Assembly (NCBI GenBank): GCA_006386115.1
Contig: VFIW01000091.1
Location: 62,001-126,000, forward strand
DNA from: Globisporangium splendens
Lineage: Eukaryota > Oomycota > Peronosporomycetes > Pythiales > Pythiaceae
Direction of reading: 5' to 3'
Length of the DNA: 64,000 bases
Positions within the stretch are counted from its first letter, which is position 1. The number at the start of each line of letters is the position of its first letter. A program made the translations under genes and the position numbers. Shown in pieces: positions 1 to 12,475 of the stretch. Below the pieces are notes generated by a model, which saw only the letters and a program-made list of their open reading frames with translations, searched no databases and was not told the origin of the DNA.

Positions 1-1425
1 TTCAATGGCTTGAGATTCACGCCACGTACAGCACCGAGAGTCTGCGCGGGGGTGTGAAGGACGCCCAGTTCCGCAACTGGTTGAACGACAAATCCCTGAT
101 CACAGCATTATGACTCTTCAGTACTACACATCACAAGAACCAGAGCAACACGGTCGCGATTCACGTACAGCGTGTTGAGACTGCTGGGTAGTGCGATGTT
201 CTCAAACGAACTCAGGCTGTTGTGCGGGACCAAGAGTCCTTGCAGATTGCTTGCGGCAGTGACATTGATCGCCGTCAGCGACGCATTCGACGCAAACCTG
301 GACAAGAACAAAAGACCTCGTGGTGAATGAATGGCTTCCATATCCACACAAGGTCGAGTAGAAATGCCACGTACAGCGTCTCGAGTGAAGAGTGCTTGTC
401 AGTTGCCGTCAGCGTGCCCAACGGGTTGCTGCTCACGTTGCTGCACATACAAGATCAAGAGTGAGTAAGAACGAACACTAGCGGCGAAGCTTTCCGTCCT
501 TACAGGTTGGCAAGGTAGTCAGTTGGAGGGACTATGGAAGCGAACGACGTGATGCGATTGTCAGCCAAGTTCCTACACGCAGCAGTCGACATTGCTAGGT
601 CTGCAAAAGGGATTGGGAGATGAGAACTGAGGGCACACTCTACGTACAAGTTCTTGACAGCATAAAACCTACGCGCACAAGACAGCACATAAATAAATAG
701 ATTATATCAGCGCAACGTTACATCCAATATCATGCCTCGCACGCGAGCACTTAACGCACATGGGAGCGTCTTCGAATACCCCATAAGGGTCAACAAATGT
801 CAGCGACAGATTGAACGCGCTGAGCCAGTTGCTCGAGAGATCCCTGATAATGGCCACCCACAATAGCACACATACAGTATATATACGAGAGAGTTTGGCG
901 CAAGCAGCACAGCCACATTGGGTTTGTTTTCACGTACAGTGTGGCCCAGGAGGGGTCCACAGACTCGACTGCCGCGATGCGCAGTCCCGACGCGTCCACG
1001 ACGCCAACCTGCCCTTTGGAATCCGGGACCCAGGACTCGGCGTAGAACGCGGTCGCGCACTTGCTGGCTGCCGCTTTCTTCTTCGTCGCATTGATGCCGC
1101 TTTTCGCCAGACTCGCCGTCTCGTTCGCCGCGCCGCCAGCCACGCACGCGTGCCAGTTGTCCTCATCATCACTACTAAAGTGGCAGCCGTAGACCAGCGT
1201 GCGCACCGCGGGACACGCGGCTGGTATCGACGCGTTGTAAAGGAACTCGCGCGAGTCGCTCGTCATGGCTGTTGGTGTTGCGGTCGCGTCCTCGTCCGCG
1301 GAGCTCGAGTGGGCATCGGAGTTGCTCGTGGTCGGCGAGTGCCGCTCGTGCGTCCGCAGCTGCACGCGGAAGGCGTCACACGCCGCACTCAGCAGCAGAA
1401 GCGCGATCAGAAGACGGCGCGCCAT
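1..1425 (-). CDS. LRR receptor-like protein, 5' part only (runs off left edge)
   Basis: The chosen start is the ATG read from 1425; it gives a signal peptide with a leucine-rich core (MARRLLIALLLLSAACDAF). A second in-frame ATG lies slightly upstream. The first exon runs to about 940 and ends in ...ATLY before a GTGAAA donor. It carries a spaced Cys pair (CPAVRTLVYGC) that matches the N-terminal cap of the receptor kinase next door (CPSVATLYSNC), so the two are paralogs. Short minus-strand exons follow, each holding about one leucine-rich repeat and ending in a L-Y-V-like stretch (about 650-500 and 345-160), with another at 60-1. This one-repeat-per-exon layout is typical of oomycete LRR receptor kinases. 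The kinase domain, if present, lies outside the window. LRR identity is well supported; kinase identity is inferred from the paralog. Confidence 0.6.
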
Positions 1426-1996
1426 GGGCGCTGGCGACAATGCGGAGGAGGAAGCGCAGTGGCGCCGCCGCATGACGGAGACGCTTCTGCTGCGCTGGTT
1501 GATGCGGATGGGAGAATGCACCTGTGGCCGCCATTCTGTTGTGTCGTTCAAACGGAAAAGCAGAAAACAAAGACTGCTGAGTTTTTTTTCCAACCTGTCA
1601 ACAATAACCGAAAAGGCAGCTATTACGGGTAGAATACCGGTTTTGCAGTAATGCAAACCAGATGTTATAGGATACACGTAGATTTTGTATTGCGACTACC
1701 GAAATGCTTTTCTTTTGGTATATTGGATACTGTACTTGGCAATGCGAATCAAAGTCAATCAAGCCTGAGTTTCGGCAACGCATGCCTTTGCGTAGACTTG
1801 TGGCACTGCCTACAGCACGACGTGATTGCCATAGAAGCATCTGCCCAAATATCATACAAGACGCGCTCGAGACGAGAGTCCAATGCTGGAAAAGAACTGC
1901 GGAACCCCAGCGCAATACCTGTGTTTCGCGAAAACCTGCATGCAGCACAGTGACTGGAAAATCAACACTACAACAATGTGCTCACGTGTCCACTCC
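1426..1996. other. Intergenic stretch between two LRR receptor-type genes
   Basis: It lies upstream of the partial LRR gene and downstream of the kinase-domain exon of its neighbour; both genes read leftward. It contains only short frames without recognisable content. It presumably carries the 3' UTR of the kinase gene and the promoter of the partial gene. Confidence 0.4.
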
Positions 1997-4994
1997 TCAA
2001 AGCGCTGTGTACGGCGAACTCTGAGACGTCAACTCATTGCGCGTGGACGTAGTAGACGACACTGACGAAAGAAGCGATGGAGACGAACGGGAGATCGCGA
2101 GCAGCTCCTGGTGTAACTGCAGCGCGGACGGACGGTCGGCTGCCGAGTAGCTCAGACACACCTTCGCGAGGTTCAGGATGTGCCCGGGACAATCCTCGTG
2201 GAATTTAGGCTGCAGGCGTTTCTCGATCACGGCCAATGCGATGCGCGTATTCGACGGCTCACTCATCGCTTTTGCACCATTCGGCAAGCTTTCCGAGATC
2301 CCCGATGCGTACGGCTTTTGACAAGTGTCCAACTCAGACATCAACACGCCAAACGAGTAGATGTCAGCTTGCACGCCATAGTCGTCTCCTTTGAGGATCT
2401 CAGGCGCGATCCACGCAACCGTACCGATTTCCGCTGTCATCTCATCACCGAGCTCACGACTCACACCGAAATCCGTCAACTTTGCTTCCCAGACGCTGCT
2501 CAGGAGCACATTCTGAGCTTTCAAGTCGCGATGCACAATCGACGAGCTGTGCAGGTACACGAGCGCTTCGGCAACGTCCTGCGCCAGTTGCAGCTTGTTG
2601 CGTCCCAACGTCGCATTCGTACTTGTCCAGTTAAAATGCTGTAGACTGTTCTTCGCGCTGTGTTGTTTCTTCAGCAGGTGGGCGAGATCGCCATTCGGCA
2701 TATACTCCATCAAGATCGCGAGATCGGCGAGCGTCGACCAAGTCAAGCCCAGGAAACTCACGATCTTTGGATGGTCCAGCTTCGAGCAGAGACGGATTTC
2801 TGCGACAAATTGCGTGATCGCGCGAGGGTCTTTGGCTTTCTCGGGGAGGAGTTGCTTTATGATGATGTCTCGCTTCCCCATCGTGGCCAGATGGACAACC
2901 CCAAAGCCACCTTTCGCGATCGTGCGCACACGGTTCACTTCCTTTTGATCGACTCTGAACGCGCTGAGGACGGGATCATTGCGGATATCGTCCAGGAGTG
3001 TCACCTTCGAAGCAGCATCCAGGGTTGACGTGCCCGTCGTGTTGCGGGTCGACGTCCGCGTAGCATGGAGCTGCCGCATCTTTCTTTTCCTGTAAATCAC
3101 CATGCCGAGTACGATGGTGACGATGATAGCGGCAACGACGCTGAGAATCACCACGGGGAGTGTCCATAGACTGTCCTTGTCGCTCGAGTCGCCAGTGTTG
3201 TACGCGTAGATTCGATCAAAGTCGGCATCTGAGCAAATCAGTGATTAGCTACGGCTCGTGTGTATGTGCAACATTGATTTGACTTACCCTGTAGAACGCA
3301 GAGATCGAACACGTCTGACCCTGCAATTGCCACGGGTGTCTTCACAGCTGGCGCGTCGCATTGAGTCACATCGATTGCTGTCACGTTAAACAACGTCAAG
3401 CTCTTAAGAACTGCAACATCGAGCGCACGGATCGTGAAGCGCGAAATCTCCGATCCGATCAAGTTTCTGCAACAAACAATCCACACATTACTAGGAATCG
3501 TAGTGTTTTAGTGGAGGGAGCTCTTGCACGTACAGTTCTTTGAGATTTGGAGGAAACTTGACGCCTTCAATGGATACAATCTGGTTGTCCTCAAAATACC
3601 TGGTCCCCAACGTAAGTTAAGCGTTAGCCAACCAAAAACAGCAGTGTTACCAGTAGATACTCACAATGTTTCGAGTTCACTGGATGCTGAAAAGTCGAGT
3701 TTCCACAGCGCTGCGACGCTTGCATTAGTTGCCTCTCTACGGATACGAAAAGAGAAACGGTAGACAAGAGGTTAAAGGAGTGACGAAAACGTTGATATTG
3801 TGAAGATACGTACAATTTTTTCAGCTTTTCAGGGGATCGAAAATCCGACCAGTTGGACATATGGTTGTACGACAAGTCCCTGGCCAAAGCAGTTATCGTA
3901 ATCAAAGCGTCAAAGCAGTTTAGTGGTTGCGAAAAAGAATAAATCACGGAATGCATTCAACACACACTCACAAATCGCTCGTCGAGTACGGGATGCTGAT
4001 GTTGCTCAGGCTTGTAATGCTGATGTTTTTCGCGTCGAGTGTCGTGAGCTTGCCAGTGAAGGAGCCACCGTCGATCGAAGTAATCGGATTGCTAGAGACG
4101 TCTCTGCTCGAGCGCAAACGATAAAAGCAAACAACGGGTCAGAAGCCAAATGCTCACGAGTGCAGTCAAAAGTGGCCCGGCAAGACAAACTCGTACAACG
4201 CGTCGATAGTCTGGAGACTGTCTGGAAAAGTCAGCTTCTCGATCTGGTTTGAACTCAAATCCCTGTGGCAATCATTATCGGATGCCACACCCAGTTAGCT
4301 AGACAACACAAGAAAGAAAGAGAGAGAGAGAGAGAGAGAGATCAGCTCGAACGAACAGGGAGCTCACAGACGCCGGGATCGCAAAGTCATCGAGAGACGT
4401 AAACTTGTTCTCACTAAGGTCTCTAATGCCAGAAAATCCAAGTACGCGCACACCACGAGTCAAAATCACTATGTTCCAAATCAGCAGCATAATTCACAAA
4501 CTGACAGTCTTACAATGTCGTCAGCTTCGAGGACCCCGCGGCGCTTGAATCGTCGATATGCAAGCTCCGGATCGAGTTGTTCCTCAAGTAGCTATTTGAA
4601 CACAACAGCAGTACCACCCACACGGAATCAGTCATTCGTAGTCGCAGGGGGAAAGTGCGATCACCACGTACACGGAGCTCTCTGTCGTTATAGGCAGCCC
4701 GGCAACTTGCTCGATCTCGGCGTCGTCATAGCTGCCGTACTCCATCAACACCACATTGTAGCAGTTCCCCGCAGCGTCCTGCAGCGGCGTTGATCCGGTC
4801 ATTCGCTTCGACGTCAGCGGGTACGCGACGCACGTTTGCGTGTTCGAGCCGTCGGTGCAGTTCGAATAGAGCGTCGCGACGGACGGACACGCGAGGCGCG
4901 AGTAGACTCTCGTCGCGGCACTGACTTCTGCTGCGTCCTTCGTCAGCAGAAGCAGCAGCAGCAGCAACAGCAGAGTAGAGCGCAATGGCGCCAT
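1997..4994 (-). CDS. LRR receptor-like protein kinase (TKL type), single-pass membrane
   Basis: The ATG read from 4994 begins a signal peptide with a nine-leucine run. The first exon (to 4668) has a capping Cys pair. Several small exons follow, each with about one LRR, for example 4490-4345 (LSENKFTSLDDF) and 3890-3815 (LSYNHMSNW). A Cys-containing juxtamembrane exon lies at about 3470-3285. The last exon (about 3230-1997) has a short acidic stalk, one TM helix (VVILSVVAAIIVTIVLGMVI) followed by basic residues, and a complete kinase domain. The kinase shows the glycine loop AKGGFGVV, the VAIK-type lysine in DIIIKQL, HRDLKAQN, DFG and a IAPE motif. All catalytic residues are present and the HRDLKAQN form suggests a TKL Ser/Thr kinase. 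It probably senses an extracellular ligand at the plasma membrane. Individual LRR exon borders are approximate. Confidence 0.8.
4316..4341. repeat. (AG)n microsatellite
   Basis: A run of AG dinucleotides lies within an intron between LRR exons of the receptor kinase. Confidence 0.9.
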
Positions 4995-5773
4995 GGCGTG
5001 ACTCGGTAGCACAACTCGGAAATGATTGATTTGAAACCTTCGATTACCGGTTGTTAAATAGAGTCCTCAACTACAGCGTATCGGTTAAATAGAATGCGTC
5101 CCTGTTTGACTGAGGCAAAGTTGAATCCTACGAATCTGGAAATGTGCTCTATCGGCTTGGTGCAAGCGTCCAAAGCTCGGCGAGTCTTGGAGTGCTGTCA
5201 AAACGCGGTTGAAGTCTTGTTGTTTGTTAACTGTGTGTTGGCGGAGGAGGCTTCGGTAGTGTGCGCTGAAGATCGCATAAATGGTGGCAACTGCAGCTGC
5301 TCGGGGAGGAACTGGTTTTCTTTCAAAGTGAAACTTGTATAACGAATTGCGCCTATTTTGCAAATTGCGAAGTGAGTTTATTTATCATGTCTTAATGCTG
5401 CGAGCCGTCGTCTGCATTCTCCTTGAGGCTCGCTTCCCCTGCTTCTCTGGGCTAGCCTGTGGTGGCCCCGATTTTCTTCATTTCAGCTGTTCTTACTTTG
5501 TTTTCTTTTGTGCGTACTTTTCTTCCTACCTGTGCAGTGGTTCTTCCTATAAACGTAATTCTCCAACCTCGTTTGCAGATACCACTTTCCTTATATGCAG
5601 GGGAGAGTCAAGAACTTGCCGGAGTCTGGCAGGTTATCTCAACAACTTGTTCCTTGTCGTCCAGAGACAGTGTGCGGTGATGTGTCGGGTGACGTTCCAC
5701 AGGACGTCTATCTGTGGGGCAAGCTCATTCCAATCTGAAAGAAGCTGGGAAGTGTGTGGTAGTGCAATTGTTT
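4995..5773. other. Intergenic, upstream of the LRR receptor kinase
   Basis: No convincing gene was seen on either strand. It should contain the promoter of the leftward receptor kinase. Its right part adjoins the retroelement relic and may contain more of the same decayed element. Confidence 0.4.
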
Positions 5774-6085
5774 TCACGAGAACTGTGAGGAGAAAAACCG
5801 TTTCCAGTCATTCCAGAATGTGCGCCAAAGCTCCGTTGCTCTGGTGCATCCGAGGAATAAGTGGCGACCGGTTTCAATCTCCCTGCAACCTGGAAGCTCA
5901 CACAGCATCACATTTGGGTTGATCGATTGTAGAAACCAAAGTCTTGATTTCACTGGCAACATGCGGAAGGATAAGCGGAGTTCCAGGTCTGCATACACTG
6001 GAAGCACCATGCTCTTGTGCTCTTTGTGATGCTTGATGCACAACTCGGAAATGAGTTTTCTGCGGAATGACATCATGACCAACAC
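5774..6085 (-). mobile_element. Relic of a non-LTR retrotransposon (zf-RVT-like C-terminal part)
   Basis: A 103-residue minus-strand frame ends with a Cys/His cluster: C-E-L-P-G-C, then E-T-G-R-H-L-F-L-G-C, then E-L-W. This C-x4-C ... H-x4-C pattern followed by a tryptophan helix resembles the zinc-binding segment found downstream of reverse transcriptase in LINE-type elements. Upstream sequence to about 6350 is open but in another frame, so the copy is shifted and dead. No RT core (YxDD) or endonuclease was found within the window. The assignment rests on motif resemblance only. Confidence 0.45.
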
Positions 6086-6923
6086 TCGGATGCTGCTTGG
6101 AGGAAATGGGTTAGGAACGCGTTCATTGCTGCAGTCGTTTGACGGAATATCAGTGGGTTCATTCGAATTGAAGTTATGAAAACATCGCTATTTTCGATGT
6201 TGGTACAGTTAGACCTCCCTATACTGGTACAACTTGAACAACCATCCGTCCAATCTGCAGGAGCGCGAAGCCACTTCTCATTTACCTTCGCTTCAAGAAT
6301 CGCTCTTTTTGTATACACGGAGGATGCGCTGATCAGGAACTGAAGTAAGACCAACGCAGCAACTTATAGTGAGCTCTGCAGCATTCACCCTCGCGATATT
6401 GCTTCTCAATCGTGTCTGGCCGCATATTTTAACTTTGGATTTGATCTGCGTTCGTGACTGTTGTTTCATGATCGAACTCGGAGATTCCCAAGTGACAGAG
6501 TACGTGAAAAGTGCCGCGATGACGTACCCTTTGAGTGAGAAAGGGATTGAGTCCTCATGCGTTTGTGCCTAAACATGGTGTTGCGTAAAGACAGCGCGCC
6601 AAAATGGTACTCGATGGACTAGTGCAATGTTAGTTTTGGCATCGCTTATTAACAGTGCATAAGCCTGAGTTTCGTCATTGCGGCCCAGCTTTCGCTTTAG
6701 CGATCAGTGCTCTGCTCGCTTGGCTCGCTATTTCTGGTATTTCCAGGTATTTTAGGTTGCACTCACGCTGCTCCCGCTCGAACAAGCTCATTGAGCGAGC
6801 ATTTCTAATCGCTCACAACAAGAATCGCTCAGAATGGAGAAGACGCGGCCAGACGAAGCGACCCGAGCGCTCTCTGCTGCCGTGCATCCTGAAGGGAGTG
6901 ACAACTAGCAGGACGGAGACCCG
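6086..6923. other. Intergenic, probably decayed element plus promoter of the next gene
   Basis: The left part (to about 6350) may be more of the retroelement relic on the minus strand in another frame. The rest lies upstream of the plus-strand WLGC copy at 6924. No further gene was seen. Confidence 0.35.
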
Positions 6924-9551
6924 ATGAACCCCCACACAGAGCAAAAGAAGCGGCGACGTACTACAAGTACTAGTGTTGCCAAAATTCATCCTGATGGAGT
7001 GACCCCGACCTCTCTACGCAAAGCCCGACAACAGCGCACCACGCCAAATCTGCTTGCAACAGCTCCAAGTGATGGAGCGCTTGTGCGCTTACTGCAACCA
7101 ATCGTCAACAAGGTCAAGAACGTCACATTTCTGCAGGCATTCGGCATCCTCGGCCCTCCCATGCTGCTAGTTACGCTCATCTCTCTCGCGTGGACGATTT
7201 GGCTCATCATCCTAGCGATCGCTCCGACGCCGACAGCCAACTACTTGATGGACACGGAAGACTACGACGACGGACGCTTTTGGCTCACCGTGGATCCGAA
7301 TCCATCCATGGTCGTTCTCAGTGTCTTGGGACTGGGAACCGTGGCTACAGGGTACCTGTACATCCTGCTGGTGATGCTCGTGTGGAGAAACCGAAAGTCG
7401 AAAACCAAGCCTCATGCACTTGCATTCCGATCATCGCTTGGGAGCCTCACCTTGCGATCCTCTCAGCAATATCCTCGAGTTCAAGCCGCTGGAAGTCAGC
7501 TGTACTCACAATGGAGGGATCTAACAGCCTTCGACGGGATCTATCGGAAATTCTGGGTATGTGCCTGCATTTTGGAGATGTGAGACTATATCGACTAGCG
7601 CGCTGACCGCGTTTGTATGGCAAATCACACAGAACGCGTGCTTGAAGTCCATCGATTTGGCGCTACAATCGGTATCGCTCTATCAGATGCTTGAAAATGG
7701 TTCCCCAACAATCTTGATCAATACGTACTCGGCTCTGATATGCGCGAACTCGCTCTCGTGTGTCGTATCCATACTCGTCGGCAAACACTCTGCATTCGTG
7801 GAAGTTCTCGTCGATTCCATGTAAGTCTCAAGCAAAAATGGGCTGCATCAGTTTGAGAGATTGCGAAGGAGACTAACCTCTTTTGAGTGCATGCTGGTAC
7901 AGTTTTGACATGCTTTTCGCTGTCATGTTCCCGATTCTGGTGCTTGCGTATTGCTGCAAGTTTGAATTTGACCGCGCCGCATACCTTCTCAATATGGAAG
8001 TATTTCCGGCAGGAAGCTTCGAGCGCCGAGCGCGCATGATAGCCGATCCATCGCAAATCGCATTGTTCCGCGTCGGATTCGACTCGCTTCGGATTCAAAC
8101 GATTCTCGACTTTATCGTTCGCATCGCAATGAATCTGTCCTTCTGCAATCGTTTCAAGCGGGTAGTGGAAATTTTGATCGCTCGTCCCAGTCAGAGCGCG
8201 AGCTCCAGCCACCTGAGATCCTTTCAAAATCCCTTGCAGAAGGATGTACCTCGAGTTGTCGCCTTGCTGTTCTTGCTGTTCAGCATCGTACTTTTAGCCG
8301 AAACACAGAACGCAGTCCACACGTCAAAATCTGCCTGCCGCATGTATCCTCAGTGCGTGGTGTACGCGTTTCGATCGACGTCACAGGAATGGTGTCCGTG
8401 CCTAACTCTTATTGATGTGGACCGAACTCCCACTACGGTGGACGACTGGTGGAATCCGCCAGATGCCACCGACATTGTGAAGGCACTAGCACAGTCTGGG
8501 GATTTGCGGGCGCTTCAACTCATCAACCGCCGATTGTTTCGACTACCAAAGGAGCTCCAGCGATGCAGAAATCTTCAGTACATGTGCGTAAGTACTGTGC
8601 ATTTGAGAAAAGGAGCTTCATGCTCACGCTTGTTGGTTTTGCAATTTGGATGCAGTTCATTGATGTACTCGGCCCTGGAAGAATTCCCCCCTTGGGTCAA
8701 GGAGCTCAAGAAACTCGAGTTTCTGTACGATTGGTTCCGCAAAAACCAATGGGACGTATTCTCGCCAGACTAGGAACTAACTTGCACCGTACGGGCTGTT
8801 GTGGTTTTGCAGACACATCGAAGGAAGGCAAACCAGTCGGAATCTGCTGCAGCTTCCAGATGATCTGTTTGATGATCTCCCCGCCTTGACATTCTTACGG
8901 TTGGGAATTCATCACTACCTGCAACGACTGCCGCCATTGCTTGGAGTCCCAAACCTTCGCAGCCTGGTGTTTGCGCGGACGTTCTTGATAACGGAGCTAC
9001 CGTCCTTTGAGCGGCTCCAAAAAACGGAGCGCCTCGAGCTGACGTACCTCCCACTGCTGCGCACTCTTCCGGATATGAAGCCATTGAAGAACCTCGTCCA
9101 TTTTTCTGTCTTCCGAGCGAGTCCGATCTGCTGCAACGGATTTATCAGTGCGTGCAACCTCACTGATTCGTTTTGTCAAGCGGATACTGCCCAGAATTTG
9201 CCAGCAGCATCGTGCCTCAAAGACGACGAAAGTCGAGCAAGTCCAGCGATGCAGCAGTATTTTGAAACTTTTGCGAGCACTATCTGTCAGAAGCCGGCAT
9301 TAAACCTGGTCCTTGTATCTGACATTCCGACCAACGAAACGATCGAAATGTGCGGGGGAGTGCAGTTTCGAGAGTGTCGAATCCCCAACTCGGACGGCAG
9401 CAGCACCGCAGGGATCTGCTTCCACAGTTGAATGCAGGTGCTGGCGTGCGCACCAGATCCCAACAAAGTGAAGCTTCGAAAGCTGCAGATCGCACGACAA
9501 GTGAGTCCAGCGTGCAATCCTGCTTTCGAGAAATGGCTTGGTTGTAAATGA
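6924..9551 (+). pseudogene. WLGC-family multipass LRR membrane protein, copy A (one in-frame TGA)
   Basis: Five exons fit exactly: 6924-7556, 7633-7820, 7903-8583, 8656-8724 and 8813-9551, giving 770 codons. The start has a basic tail, then several hydrophobic segments (about residues 70-100, 130-160, and more in exons 2 and 3). A conserved Cys block follows (YPQCVVYA, CPCLTLIDVD), then a leucine-rich repeat region in exons 3-5, then a Cys-rich tail ending EKWLGCK. This is the oomycete family often labelled 'WLGC domain-containing', of unknown function. The order, N-terminal multipass membrane part then LRRs, suggests a membrane receptor or co-receptor (inference). At 9429-9431 a TGA interrupts the frame where paralog D has Arg; the frame then continues to the family terminus at 9549-9551. 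Taken literally, the protein ends 40 residues early, losing the WLGC motif. Confidence 0.8.
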
Positions 9552-9911
9552 GCTGAAGCATCGTTCGTAAAAATACAAGCAATGACTTACAGGGCTAGGA
9601 GGTACTCGGTAGCTCCTGACGTAAGGTTACACCCTGCTCATCTCTATTCTACCCTTGTTGACGCCAGCTTGGCACAGGCATCATCAAAACTAGTGGGTGC
9701 TTCGATACCAGTACTACCTCGGATTGTCCAAGGTCAAACAGCAAAGGTGCTCGTCGAAGCAGTAGTGCTCGTGAGAAGCTATCTATTTTGTTCTGGAGCA
9801 AAGCAAGGCAGTCAAACTTTCGCTTGTTCGTAATCTCACTTCCAAACCTGACTTCTCTACATCACATCCAGTATAGCCAAAAGACTCAGCAATCCATGCC
9901 TCAAACTCCAG
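9552..9911. other. Gap between converging WLGC copies A and B
   Basis: Copy B should continue here if complete, but no LRR or Cys-tail coding was found on the minus strand. The missing 3' end of copy B was therefore deleted or has diverged past recognition. No other gene was seen. Confidence 0.45.
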
Positions 9912-12043
9912 TCACTCGAGCTTCTTTAGTGGTTCAAATGACGGTGTGTCTGTGATTGAGAATTGATTGGCGATTGTCAATCTCTTCAAACTGGAGAGTC
10001 CGTGGAGGGAAGGTAGCTGTGTCAGCTGAGGGCGAACACCTAAATGGATACCCTTCAGCAACCTCATTTCGGAGAATAAGTCCTCAGGGAGACTGAGAAG
10101 CGATTTGCCAGGTTTGCCTTCGATATACCTGCACCAGTATGAGACGTGAATATACCACAATTGCGCAAAGAAGAGATAGTCGAGCGTTTCGTACAAGTAT
10201 TCGAGCTGCTTGAAATCTCTTGACCAAGCCGAGAACGTTGTTGTCTCTGTGTACATCAGGATGCTGCCAACAACATAAGGTAAAGGATCAGACCGTGGTG
10301 TCTGGCCAAGATAGCAATGTCTTACATTTGTTGCATCTTTGTGCATCGTTGCAGTTCAATCGGAAGCTCTCCAAGTCTCCGGTTGATCAATTGCAGGAGA
10401 TGCAGATCGCCGGACCTCGCAAGGTGACGCACTGTTTCTGTCTTATCCACCGGATTCACCCATTCGTCGTATGTTCTTGGAGCTTTGTCCACGTCGATCA
10501 GCGCCAAGCAAGGGCACAGAGCACCTGTATTCCACCGTTTCGCGTACACCACACATTCTGGATATGCAGAGCACGCAGCAGACGAAGCCGTGATGGATCT
10601 ATGTGCCACAACAACCACAGCAACGCTAAACGCCAAAAACGGCACACCAAAGTACCACGGAACGCTTGTTTGGCCACCAAGCTGGAGATGCCGGCTGCTA
10701 AGGCGATGCAACAGAGCACGTCTTCGTCGCGCAATCTGAACTTCCACTACGCGCTTGAATCGGTAGCAAAACGAGAGATTCATACCGATGCGTAACAATA
10801 AATCTGTCTTCGTGAGGATCCGAAGCGAGTCAAGGCTGGTGCGAAAGAGAGATATCTCGGACGGATTCGCTAGCATCCGAGCTTGATGTTCGAAGCTGCC
10901 AGGAGGAAATACACTGAGATACAGTCGCAGTGCTTCACGGTCAAAGTCAAAGTTGCTGTAGCAATATGCGAGCACAACGATCGGGAACACCACCGCAAAC
11001 AATAGATCAAAGCCATAGAGAGTGTACAAATTAGTCCTAACATTTGCACCCAAGCTATCGTCGGAAAGTCACTTACATGGAGTCGACAAGAACTTCGAGG
11101 AAAGCCGAGTGCCGATGGCCAAATCACATGGTTACAACACACGAGCCTGAGTTTGCAGCCAACAGAACCGCGTAGCTGTAAATCAGCGTGCTAGGAAATC
11201 CCAGTTCCAGTATTTGCACTAGGGCAATTGTTTCGAGTGTCAGGTCGATGCATTTTAGCCAGAGGTTCTACGATTGAAAAAACACGGTGAGTTACGCACT
11301 TGAATGGTAGCATTTTGAGGAAACTTTCTCCAAGCTGAACGTACCCGGAACTTGTGATATATGCCTTGGAAGCCTGTGAGCTCCTGCCAAAACGGAAACA
11401 CGCGTTCGTAGCCCCGACCGTGTAATAGACGGGTCCACATTGAAGAACAGGAGCCAACACGAGTCGCGAGAGCTTTCGTCAGGTTGAAGCTGGGTGAACT
11501 ATTTCTCCACACCAGCATCTTGAGAAGCACGTAGAGGTAACACGGTACCACGATGATGAGCCCAGAGAGACTGAGTGCTTGCATCTCCAAGTCTGCCTCC
11601 GTGATCAGCCAGAAATTTCCTTCGTCGTAGTCTGCTGTGTCCATCAAGTAGTTCGCTGTCCAGTTGGGTGTGACAGTGAGCAGGATCAACCAACTCGTCC
11701 ACGCAATGCAAACCAACACGATGAGCAACAGTGGGGACTGAGAATGCCAAGAGCCTGGAGGAACGAGAGCTGAACACTGTCTTCCCAGTCTGTACTCAAC
11801 GGCAAGCTGGGCGATTCTTCGCCGGCTACGACTTGGGGGAGCCTCTGTGGCGATACAGGGATGACTGCATGGCCTCTTATTCCTTTCCGACCTTGCGCCC
11901 GCTGGACCTTCGCTTGCTCGCTCAGCATCGTGTCTAGAGAGAAAGAACAGGAATGCACGCGATGTCGAAGTAGTTTTTTCTTTTTTTTTCTCTGGCAACG
12001 AACGTCTATACTTAGTAGTGAAAACGTGCCAGTAGGTCAGCAT
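9912..12043 (-). pseudogene. WLGC-family membrane LRR protein, copy B (decayed, 3'-truncated)
   Basis: Exons align with the other copies: exon 1 to 11345, then 11267-11077, 11036-10326, 10263-10195 and 10128 onward. Exon 3 is fully open and keeps the conserved block (YPECVVYA, CPCLALIDVD, TYDEWVNP). There are four lesions. First, one base is missing in a C run (G run at 11733-11736 on the plus strand), which splits exon 1 between two frames inside the first membrane segment. Second, TGA at 11126-11124 interrupts exon 2. Third, TGA at 9914-9912 stands at the conserved Arg of the KLERLEL LRR. Fourth, the LRR end and the Cys/WLGC tail are absent downstream. The acceptor before exon 3 appears to have moved, adding about eight residues. 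The protein cannot be made as such. Confidence 0.75.
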
Positions 12044-12475
12044 TTCCGCAACAGTGTTCGTATTTGCTTTCTTCTGCCCCTATTTTGGACCCGCTCACTT
12101 TACTCGCCTGCACCGCATTCTGGTCGCAGCAAACCCCAACATTGAAGCCTCACCGACAAAAGCGAAAGTGGCGCCAGCCGCCGCGCACTCCAACGCCGGA
12201 TCCAAAACTCAAAGTTGATCTTGTGCACTGTTGGGCTTGCGCACATATATATGCGTTTTGACAGTCAGAACAAGAAATGTAGCCACAAAATATCGCCTTC
12301 AAACTACAATATGTAGGTATTTTACTAAAGGGATTTCGTTCACGATCTTTCTCGAGTCAGATCAGTTGATGTTGCGCACTTCAACTCTTCGATGATTGGC
12401 TAGAACCATTCGTTCGTGGATGAATAGAGGCATACAATTGGCCAATTCCCCACGCGTTTTCTTTGCCGTTCTTCA
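12044..12475. other. Divergent intergenic region between WLGC copy B and COMT
   Basis: It lies between two genes reading apart and presumably contains both promoters. No motif can be supported. Confidence 0.35.
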
